NCBI GenBank assembly: GCA_964017155.1
Contig: OZ024863.1
Location: 45,259,364 to 45,323,363 of the forward strand
Direction: 5' to 3'
Source of the DNA: Oasisia sp. SBJ-2009
Taxonomy: Eukaryota; Annelida; Polychaeta; Sabellida; Siboglinidae
Length of the DNA stretch: 64,000 bases
Below the pieces are notes generated by a model. The model was not told where the DNA came from, did not search any database, and saw only the letters and a program-made list of their open reading frames with translations. Within the stretch, counting starts at the first letter, position 1. Each line of letters opens with the position of its first letter. The position numbers and the translations under genes are program-made. This document shows positions 54,444-64,000 of this stretch, one piece after another.

Positions 54444-57400
54444 GTAAGTTTAATAGTATTGTGATTCAATAGGTGGAAGTTGACGGGGTACCATCGCGAG
54501 CACCTAGCCAGGGTTGGGGTTCAGGGTGGAAAAGTGGGGTCACGCATCAGTGAATCGCAAGTGTTAAGGCATGTGTAAGCAACGGCTCTCTGCGGTCAGC
54601 TACATCTGCATTTAGTGTTTATATGCACGTTGTCACTGATGAATGCTCTTGTCACCCAGGCTCAGTCACTCCGCGTAATCTGTCTGCGTAGGATCCAAAC
54701 TAACTTAATTACTAAAATAGTATGACTATCCAAAGTTCCCAAACTGCAACTGACGTCATATTATTGTTATGACTTTGAATAAACATAAACAATTCGTTTT
54801 GATGAATTGACATCCAGTATTAAATGGCAATGGCTAATGTATCCTAATATTATTTACGTGCATTTTTCACTTCTCATTATTTGTTCAATAGGATCGACGT
54901 GTCAAAAAAGTGTTGTTTGAATATTTTGTACAATTACAATATACTACAATTATAAGCAAGTCAAGAAAAATTCAAATTGCCAAACATACAGTGTTCTGTG
55001 GTTACAAAAGAAGTACAATTTGCCAGGTATGTTAGGCTGTTAACATATTTATTCTAAACTTGAAACATTCATTATTTTATTACAGAGACAAGGGACATTC
55101 AATCAATCAACCACTTTATTGTCCTTAAAAAGGATATGCATTGTACAACTCATGATCTACAATATATGGGATGGTCACAACAAAATGCAAGTGAATTCCA
55201 GATATATCCACTATAAGAACAGTTCAACCAGTTGACAGCAATATGAATCATTTAGCATTCAACATTCTAATGGCCACAGGCACAAAACTCCTGCTATAGC
55301 GAGATGTTTTACATTTGATACAACAGTATCTCCTTCGAGACGGAAGTACATGGAAGAACGTAGAGAGCGGGTGATCAGACTCAGTAGCGACAGCACGAGC
55401 TTTCTTCAAAATTGCATGGTCGATTATTTCGGAGAGCATTGGTGTAGGTAAGCCAATGAGCTTGGCGGAAACGTGTGAGATTTTCAGAAGCCTGTTACGG
55501 TTTTTCACCGAAAGAGCAGGGTAGTAACAAATGCTGCAGTAGGTTATGAGAGACTCAATTATGCTACGTACGGTAAAGACGTAGGAGAAGTAATGGATCA
55601 ACGTAGAAAGCTCGTAACTTTCGAAGAACGTGCAGTCGCTGCTGAGACTTTCTGCACAGCTGTAACATGCTTTGTAAATGACAATTTGTCATCTAAGATA
55701 ACACTGAGGTACTTGAAAGAATCAACCTGTTCCACAGGTTCACCGTTGATGACAATAGGACTATTGACAGTTCATGTACAATCTGAAATTTCAACCTCAG
55801 GATAAGAATTTACATGGTGGTGGCTATATGTTTCCATGTTGCACGCATACTCACCAGTATCTGTGAACCAATTAGATGGCTTAATTGAAAACAAATTCCT
55901 AACAATAGTTGGCTAAGACAAAAAATAAGTCAGTTTGTAGGATGATTGTATTACTTATATACATACGTGAGGTGCGTAGAGTGAGTAAGTAGAATAGAGC
56001 TAATATCTATAAGCACTCTGTCTTAATAAAATTCTTAATGTCATGAACATAAATTCTTGATGGCATGACGTAATTGGTATATATGCGCCACACTGTAACA
56101 ATCAAACTATGACCATCACTGGCCATCCTTGAAACAATGCTTTCAGTGACTGTCCTTTCAACAATGTCAGAGTGTCAGTCTGAACTGTTAGTATGTGAAG
56201 CAATCAGAGACTTTAAGGTTTAATTCCTACATTACACAGCAACTTACAAAGAAAGATATTCAAAAATGTGGTGTGTAACATGAGTATAGTTGCCAACATA
56301 AATGTTTTGAAATTGAATTAACAATTAATTCTATGCCTCTATGCAAAGAACAACATAAAGCTATTTGTGATGCAATGTGCTCACGAATGACTTAGGAACA
56401 TATATTCACATCCTGAATAAGATTAGATACATAGTGTGTAGCTTTAAGTTTAATATGAATCTATATAAACTTATCCTCTTCAAATGTATTCATGACATGT
56501 TAATTCACTAATGGTATTTGGCTGTGAGTGGCACTGCTAACTGTTCACTTTGTGGCTCTGTGCAACTAATTCTACACATCGATATTGGTATTTCTGTCAT
56601 CAAGCTGCTTGAGGCTTTGCATAAATTTACAAACTACAATTAATTCGCATCCTCAAATTTCAAGAGAGCTAAAATGACCATAACTACTGTGTATAACTGT
56701 TACAGAATGCACATCTTGGCACATGCTATTATTGTGTTTATGCTCTTAAAAATAATGGATATTGTAAATTCAAAATAAGTGTTGACAATTATGCCATATC
56801 ACTGAGCTTGGTTTTCCACCTTGTGTCATGATCAGTCTATTACTTGGACACTATCTCTGGAAAACTGTGATAACTGCCAGTCTACAGGCAGAGTGATAGA
56901 GATGATTAAAACCCAGACCCACACAGTAGACCATATGAGATTGAGTGTTGAATGCAGGCATCTGCCCCTGATAATTAGATTGGCCTACATGAAAGGGGCA
57001 GGCAGGCAATAACCATGAATACCATGGTCCAGCCAGATGACAGTGTTCATTTACCCCAATTGACAAAGCTGCCCCATGGGCATTGAGCATGTTGATTAAT
57101 TGCTTTATTTGCTGATATTTCAGCACCATTTTTGAAGCAGCCTTTAATTAGGTAGTGAAAATTACATTTCACTACATATGTGGGTCTTCACACTTATAAT
57201 TTGTGTAATTCACTAAATTTGCTAATTCAGGTAGTTGTCTAGAATAAACAAGTCTTAAGTTCCACAGGAAGCATTCCTTGCATTACACTTGTTGATTTAG
57301 CTGGTGTGTAAAACTGGAAAGTGATTAGAGATTCACATCCATTCATTGCATGGGCACATGTCTCAGATAACACAGGCTATCTCCAGTGTTCAGCCTGTTC

Positions 57401-60400
57401 ACAGTTACTTATCTCTGTCTAGATCACTGATAAATGTGGCAGGGTTTTGTTACTCAGGAAGTTACCATAGAATAAACACTTCAAGATAGGATATATTTAA
57501 AGGGCAGTAGGCACTGCACATTAAATCACAATCACATTTGTTATGGTATATATTCTAGTTTAGTGCTGGTTCGATACCAGGTTTTGTTCGATACCGATCG
57601 ATACCTGAATTTTGTTCGATACTCGATACTTACGTTGTAAGTCTAATATTCAGATAGAACACAGTTCCCAGTAGAAACAGTATGCAACAGAAGTAGTGCT
57701 GGTTCGATACCAGAATTCTTCGATACCGATCGATATATTGCTGGTTCGATACCAGAATTCTTCGATATCAATCGATACCAGATTTTTATTCGATTCTCAA
57801 AATTTACTTTGTAAGTGTAATTCAGTACAGTAGAGATCTCCAAAGAAACACACTACTATCCACTTAAACTAATGCCACAGAAACACAAACAATTTTTCAC
57901 TTACAAGTAGGGAAATATGTGATAATTTTATAGTCATGCAAACAATGATTAAAATGCAATTTTCATTTTATGTAAGTAAACAAACAACAGTTTCAATATA
58001 ATTGATTACTGTTGTAAAACTAAAAGGTAACTGTAATATAAAATTAAAACAATAAAGACAACTGCAATAAAATACCTAGTGACAAATAAATTCATCAATT
58101 GCACTGAATTATTTTAAATTAATAACAGTACTTCACCCCAGCTGTTTGTAAATACACTATAATATAGCAGCTTAATTTCAATTCAATGTGTCTCCTAAAG
58201 TGATCATCAACAAATACAGCTAAAACATAACATACAAATAATATGTTATTATTATATTAAATATAAATACACCTATCACTTATTATAGTGCCACTGCCAG
58301 CACAGCTGCACACTCACTGTTATAACTGTTTTATAATTAATTGTATCATAAAGATAATTGTGATTTAACATATATTAATAAAAATTACAATTGCACTTCC
58401 CAGTTCACACAATTTTTTTATATAAAACTTAAATTACCACGTTATCAATAACAAGCCCCATAATGTTTTTGCAACTGTTTTCAAGAACCGGTCAGTTTCT
58501 TCCTCTACCTCTGGCTCTGCCAGGCAGTGGTGAATCTGTTTGGCCACTGCCAGTGACTGGCAGTGTCACAGTGAGTGACAGTAGATGCAGTAAGCACATC
58601 GTCATCGTTAATCAGTCACGTCGTGTATGTCACTTCTTGGCGATGTTTGCCGCAGTTACTTAGTAGATTCGGCATCCGATGGCGATTCGCTTCGAATGTA
58701 ACTAGATGTCCATTGCTCGCTCACTGTCGAATATTTCGATAGAATACGTTCTCGAGTCAATGGCAATGCCAATGGCGGGCAATGCGACGTTGCCCACGAC
58801 GTCGACGACGCCATACGATGAAAATTGATCATCACGTTTTGATAGCTTCTTGAATGGTGACAGGTTTCGTCAAATTCGATGTATTTCCCCCGCTATCTTT
58901 GAGATGCCTCTAGCACAGCAGACACTCTTTGTTGGAAAACTGCCAAATTATTAGCGATGAACGTTGCGACTTGTTGTCGTTCGCCTTGGTTGTGGGCATC
59001 GTGTACGGCAAATGGTGGCGCCATCAAACGGAACCCGGATAAACATAACCTCCGCATCGCGCTCGAATAAATATTTATATTAATAATATTATTATTAAAC
59101 TAGTTTCATAAATACTAGTGCGTGCAATAAACACTCTATACAAATACTATAGGATGTGTGTTTTTGTACGCGTAACCGTAAATAAAGTAGGGAGAAAGAT
59201 GGCATGGTACTGCCACCAAACGAGAGCGTCACATACGAACTTTGGTTTGGGTAACGAGGCTAACTGCTAAGTGAAGTCTGACCTACGCTAAGTCTAAGAT
59301 AGCACACAGAAAACAGTTATTAGAGAGAATAATTCTACAATAAAGTTTTAGAAAACAATTCACATTTTATGTTATATTATTTTTTAAACAACCATGCCTA
59401 AGTCAATTTAGGCTACGAAGCGCTGTAGTGACAGCTCCTGTAAACAACGTCGTCACCAACAACGATGTTGCGCCTTCGCATCGACTTCGTCGAATGGACT
59501 CGGTGTCGAGTATCGAAATATCGAAGGTATCGAAGGTATCGAATAGTGGGCGTTCGATACCAAAAATATCGAATCGAAATATCGCGATACCACTAAATAT
59601 CGGTATCGAACTTTCGCAAGTATCGCGATACTTCGATATTTTTGGTATCGAACCAGCACTATTCTAGTTGCTCTACACTGTCAGACATCAGAGGTTTAGG
59701 TTAATTGAAAATTGCAAAATATTGAATTTTAAAACCGTCTTATGTGAGTTTGATTAATTGAACAAAAACAATACACAAAATTGCATACAGTACATGTATA
59801 TATATATGCAAAATGAATTAACTCAATAGCATTTTCACATGAAATATATAATGTATGAAGATCCAGAGTCGGATAAAAATGCATAAATTATATTTTTATT
59901 CACATGTACAGTGTTTACAAATATACAAAATGTAAACCTTTTTGATCCACATTTTGATTTAATTTTAATACTTATTGAAGCAATTGTGTGGGTTGCCTTT
60001 CCCCCTGCAGACAGGAAATTTATTTGAAGTGATTGAACAAGAATGACATGTGTCATAACTGTGATGTATACAAGATTAGCTGTAACAGTACATGGACATG
60101 TGCATGTTGTAGTTGTCCTATCCACAGGACATGTAGCTAAACCACATCAGATCTACCAGGAATGTCCAGACTTGATATCAACGAATCCTTTCATTGAGAG
60201 CTTGCCTTTGGGCTATCTGTCACTCACAATTATAACAATATGTTACTTGTGCTGAACCTCTTGCTGAGTACAATGAGTTTAGTGGTCACTTGAATTGGAT
60301 CTGTGTAATATAATATTACCAGTACTGTAGCAGTATAGTATATCTACATACTAATTTCTGGCTTAAGGCTGTACTTAACATAGAATGTAAGACTAAGGCC

Positions 60401-63400
60401 TAGACCTGTATCAAACTTATGGCATATCCAGATGCATGGTGTTGTAGATTTGGTTGTGATGAATCATTGTTTAATGTCTGATGTATATAAAAAGTATGGT
60501 CATCAGGTTATATCTGGTGTACTAGCTTGGCTGCACCATTTTGCATGGCTGAAATCAATGGGTCTCAGGTGGTTTACTCCAAACAGCCCAAACTTGGGCT
60601 AACACAGGAGTTTGTAGTGCAGTGGGTTCCAACTGTGGTTGAATGTTGTTGGACTGTTGTTTGAAACCAGCACGATTCAAATGTATACGTTATTCTAGAC
60701 TTTGTAAACATAAGAACACCCCTTAAACACACATTGTACAATATAAGCATCTTCCAATAAGTTACTATCAGTCCGAATTATAATCATGCTGTACATGTAT
60801 ACCTGGTAGTTCAGCTCAGAACACTCATTTGTGTGGATTATGTTGGCTAAATGCCAACTAGTTGTATTACCTTGATTGTAACTCTATTGACACAACACTG
60901 TTTTATAATGATCAGACGTTAGCTGTGAGGTAGGCCCAGCTGCAGTAACCATACAGCAGAAACTATTGACATGGTGAGTTGAGTCTCCAAGGGAGGTTGT
61001 CTGTTCTGTTGCCCAGAATTAGCCAGGGATCATAATCATTATTAATTGAAGATTGGGGAAGTTCACTGAATCAGTTGTGCCTGAATTCTGGTTCAGTATG
61101 AGGAACCAGGGAATTTCAGTAGCTCTACAATGCAGTAATTTAAGTTACTGTAAGTACCATAGTCACAGGTAGTTAGCACCTGTTTAATACTATTTGAACC
61201 ATAGCTTTATGCAGAGACCCGTCCACCCGTCATTTGGACGGGGAAAAACCGTTGTGGACGTGTAGAAATATGTGTGGACGGGTAAAGAAAACCATAGATG
61301 TTGTAAGTTATGCCTCAAAGGTGAGTGTAAATGGTGTTACATGTAAGTTTGTAGTCCATTTTAGATCATCAGACACAATTAAAGTTTGTAAAAGTTCTGC
61401 CTTAATGTTCAGTTAACATCCATGTGTCCACCAAAACATGTGTCATATGATGTGTGACTGGCAATAATTTCATCCTGCATAAAGCCCTGATTTGAACATT
61501 GTAAATGAGCGAGTAATTGACATCATACCATAATAAATCTACTTAAATCGAATAAATTAGATTTAAAATAGAAAGATTTGTTTTACTAACTTTATTTGTA
61601 ACATCCTGTTAAATACTGACCTGTGTTTGCAGTGGAATGATGTCATCCAGACCGTGTACAGTGGCCTGCCCCTGGGTCGTCACCGCCGCTACATGAAGGC
61701 TTATGACCGGTGCTTCGTCGCTGCAGATGCTGTTGCCTGGCTCCACAAACAGCTGCAGCAGAACCCAAACTTTGGACTCGCTGTCACCAGGTAGGACTGC
61801 ACCTAACATTGTCATGTGTTGTGTCATTGATCGACAAGGACTCTGTAATTAATGCAAACCTAAATAAGTGGGTTCCATCAGAAGAAGAAAAATTTATCTG
61901 GACCACTGATAGATTTTAAAAATATCAGTAATGTCTACATAGTAGATTTTGTTTTTGAAGTATTTTGTTGATGGCCCACCAAGTCGTATCAAAATGAGTC
62001 ATGTATATCAAATTGATTTTGAGAAAACACCATTGACTATGTGATATTTGATGATTTTGACTTTTTGCCACCAAATGATGAGTACTTTACTGTATTTTCT
62101 ATCAACTGGCAATGTTTTTCTCTCATTTGTGACACTTACTACCATTTACAATCTCTACTAGAAAGACGACGTAACGTTTCATGCATGAATTCCACAGAAA
62201 AGACTAATAAATCACATTCGTTCAGCCATACTTTTTGGGGTATCCCTCGCCACATTTTGGTAAGTACTAGGGTACACTGCAGTAGTTCTAAGCAAAACAG
62301 CCAAATTTGGAATGATCTTTAAATGCGTTTTTCTCAGTTCAAACATTCGTATCCCAGTTGTGTTCATTGTTGAATAACTTCAGCTATGAGTGAGATATGT
62401 CAATGATGAGTGAGATATGTCAAATCAATCAAATTGACCATGTAAATTCATTGTGTGAAAGTTAAGCTAGTACTCTGCCAAGTAGCCTATTCACTGCACA
62501 TGTTGAATTGCATTAAGAAAGGATTAGCATTATACACTCCTGGTCATGACAGGACTGCTATAAATATCTATAGTAGGTGTCGTTACAATATGACACATTG
62601 ACACTGAATGGAATAAGTGTCATTTAATGTAAGAAATCAAACCCCTATATAAATATATATGGAGCCTACGTCTATATGGTAAGTACTGTAAACTCATTAA
62701 ACTGTTTTCATCCTGTGTCTGCTGTTTGCCAAACTGGCAATAACTTAATAACATACCAGTAATTAACACAACATTATTTATTTGCTTATGAACATTTCAT
62801 TAGCATCATATTGAATTGTGATGAGAAAATAAAGAATATTTTGTTTTGGAAATGAGAAAGTAACATTTAAAACACTTTTACAATGACAACTGGACAGATC
62901 GATACAATATACTCAAAACCTGTTGGTTTGAACTTGTTTGTGCATGCAACCATCTATATTGACTGTCACACACACACCCACATCCGATTGTTTTTTACAC
63001 CAATGAAATGCTGAAGAGGTAATATGTAGACTATGTACAGTTTCCCTTTGTTTGGTAGTATAAATAAATTACCTGGTAATTAGATCTTTTCTGAACCTGG
63101 TCACAGTCCGTTGACTGTAATAGAATGTAGTTTCCCTTTATTTGGTGGTATAAATACATTAATTACAACTGTATCCACTTGAACCAGTGCATGCAGTCCA
63201 CTGATTGTATCTGTAGACTATAGTTTCCCTTGACTTGGAAGTAATTAGAACTTTGATCATACTGAACCAGGACAGTGTCCACTGACAGTATTTATAGATG
63301 ATAGTTTCCCTTGATCTGGAAATATAAATACATTGATTATTAATATAGCATTTGTGATACTGAACTTGGCCATGGTTCACTGAACACTTTTTTAAGACCA

Positions 63401-64000
63401 ATCTTCTGGTATAAGTTCACATCCCTACCCTCAGGAAACATTATGTTTTGTTGGTCCATTGTCACTGCATGGTCTATTCAGAAAACCTTATCTCGGTGCT
63501 ATAAAGTATTTTTCCGAAATGTCATTGTCATACGACTGCTCCTGGTCACGCTCAGATAGTCACAGGCAGATTCTTCATGCCAAGGTAATTTAATACAAAC
63601 AGGGAATAGATAATATCTGACATGGTATAAGTCTGAGCAAAACTAAACAACACACACTATCAGTAACACATTCCACACCATTCTTGATTAATGCTACCAT
63701 TTGTTCCTCACATAAGGCATAATTTAACATATTTGTTTCTCACATGAGGCGTAAATAAAACAAAGCTTTGCTGTTTGTAGTGCAGCATGCCAAGCGTACG
63801 TGTCATGTATGTACAGCATAGTTGCTGCTGATCATGCAACTTGTCAGGATGGTATATAATATTTCTAAATAGGATGTGGTAGTTGTATAACAGTGTGGAT
63901 CTAAGTACAGGTTCATCCTGGCTTTTGTTGTACTTAGCAGCCTAGATGGTCAGCTGTTCAGAGCTTGACTCTCAACATTGTGAATGGTTGAAAGCTAGTT
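54366..64000 (+). CDS. DEPDC1: DEPDC1-family gene, 5' part (truncated by window end)
   Basis: Two joined exons (54366-54443, 61633-61790) give about 78 residues covering the N-terminus and most of the DEP domain. The frame is consistent (phase 0, then 2). Intron 1 is over 7 kb and contains a LINE remnant and a hAT-type MITE. The rest of the gene, including the RhoGAP-like part, must lie to the right. The gene starts divergently from OSBPL9. Confidence 0.85.
55095..55805 (-). mobile_element. Degenerate LINE 3' end (CR1/Rex1-like)
   Basis: Minus-strand reading EPVEQVDSFKYLSVILDDKL near 55690, then after frame changes SIIESLITYCSICYYPALSV, KNRNRLLKISHVSAKLIGLP and HPLSTFFHVLPSRRRYCCIK, ending FVPVAIRMLNAK. 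This is the C-terminal part of a LINE reverse-transcriptase ORF, with frameshifts and stops. The 5' part is absent. Confidence 0.7.
55806..57552. other. DEPDC1-family intron 1, middle
   Basis: AT-rich intron DNA. No coding region or element recognised. Confidence 0.45.
57561..59661. mobile_element. Non-autonomous hAT-type element with perfect target duplication
   Basis: The ends TAGTGCTGGTTCGATACC and GGTATCGAACCAGCACTA are perfect 18-bp inverted repeats. They are flanked by TTCTAGTT at 57553-57560 and 59662-59669. The 8-bp duplication and TAGNG end place it in the hAT superfamily. Subterminal regions are dense in TATCGA/TCGATA motifs (57561-57790 and 59500-59650). A second TAGTGCTGGTTCGATACCAG lies internally at about 57695. 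The middle is AT-rich left and GC-richer right (58450-59240), with no transposase. Confidence 0.85.
59670..61632. other. DEPDC1-family intron 1, right part
   Basis: AT-rich, no coding region. It holds a perfect hairpin at 61218-61242 (CCCGTCCA, 9-nt loop, TGGACGGG). Further GTGGACG(T/G)G copies follow at 61254-61280. Confidence 0.5.
61633..61790 (+). CDS. DEPDC1-family exon 2: DEP domain
   Basis: After acceptor TTGCAG it reads WNDVIQTVYSGLPLGRHRRY, MKAYDRCFVAADAVAWLHKQ and LQQNPNFGLAVTR, then GTAGGA, phase 0-2. It matches DEPDC1 (LWNEV, GMPLRKHRQHFK, CF-A-EAVDWL, N-NFGPEVTR) better than DEPDC7. DEPDC1 proteins carry a DEP and a RhoGAP-like domain and act in mitosis; that is family knowledge. 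Exon 3 is not found before 64000. Confidence 0.9.
61791..64000. other. DEPDC1-family intron 2 (incomplete)
   Basis: No exon is recognised. A minisatellite is at 63030-63390. Confidence 0.5.
63030..63390. repeat. Minisatellite of 80-90 bp units
   Basis: Four diverged units each contain TAGTTTCCCTT (at about 63039, 63129, 63220 and 63302), then TATAAATA, then CTGAAC(C/T)xGG and GTCCACTGA. Confidence 0.75.

Noticed and set aside
58463..58663. 66-codon frame inside the 57.6-59.7 kb hAT element, and an antisense ATGGCGTCGTCG-type start near 58810
   Set aside because: Neither resembles a hAT transposase or a known protein. Kept only as a note that the interior is GC-richer.

Overview
This is an intron-rich, AT-rich animal genome window, loaded with microsatellites and mobile elements. 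Two conserved animal genes anchor it. One is an OSBPL9/ORP9-type lipid-transfer protein on the minus strand, with 21 coding exons from 54119 down to 32181. The other is the 5' end of a DEPDC1-family gene on the plus strand, with exons at 54366 and 61633. They are divergent and share about 250 bp of promoter. A marine lophotrochozoan, probably a mollusc, is my best guess. The basis is the repeat style, tRNA-headed SINEs and long simple repeats, together with a secreted Thr-rich membrane protein I cannot place in a named family. That taxonomic call is inference.

Region 1-7621: the last two exons of a plus-strand gene (172-207 and 909-970) end in a transmembrane tail. They face a paralogous minus-strand gene whose last exon is at 7622-7689. 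Between the two lie microsatellites, a LINE 3' tail and an old hAT-type element (3536-4523).

Region 7622-15219: a seven-exon minus-strand gene, 426 codons in one consistent frame. It encodes a signal peptide, a two-exon extracellular domain, a Thr/Ser-rich stalk with a 19-residue tandem repeat, and a C-terminal membrane segment. Its introns hold a very long (TCGT)n array, a (GTGA)n array and a 1.7-kb hAT-like MITE.

Region 15168-32880: two direct copies (about 15.16-18.02 kb and 30.06-32.85 kb) of one segment. Each carries the OSBPL9 terminal coding exon, the intergenic region and the signal-peptide exon of the neighbouring gene. The 12 kb between them is almost wholly mobile and repetitive DNA. 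Hairpin repeats come first, then a tyrosine-recombinase gene split by a second hAT-like MITE with a perfect 8-bp target duplication. These are followed by a 3.9-kb array of a 61-62 bp repeat, an SGNH-hydrolase-like fragment, and a decayed LINE (ORF1 plus the start of ORF2).

Region 32181-54119: OSBPL9, with a PH domain, FFAT-like motif and complete ORD with the EQVSHHPP signature. It also has a 27-nt microexon, a NAGNAG acceptor and a possible internal start exon. Its introns hold a 5'-truncated LINE, SINEs and simple repeats. Region 54120-64000: the bidirectional promoter and DEPDC1 exons 1-2. The large first intron holds a LINE 3' end and a 2.1-kb non-autonomous hAT element with intact TIRs and a perfect 8-bp duplication.
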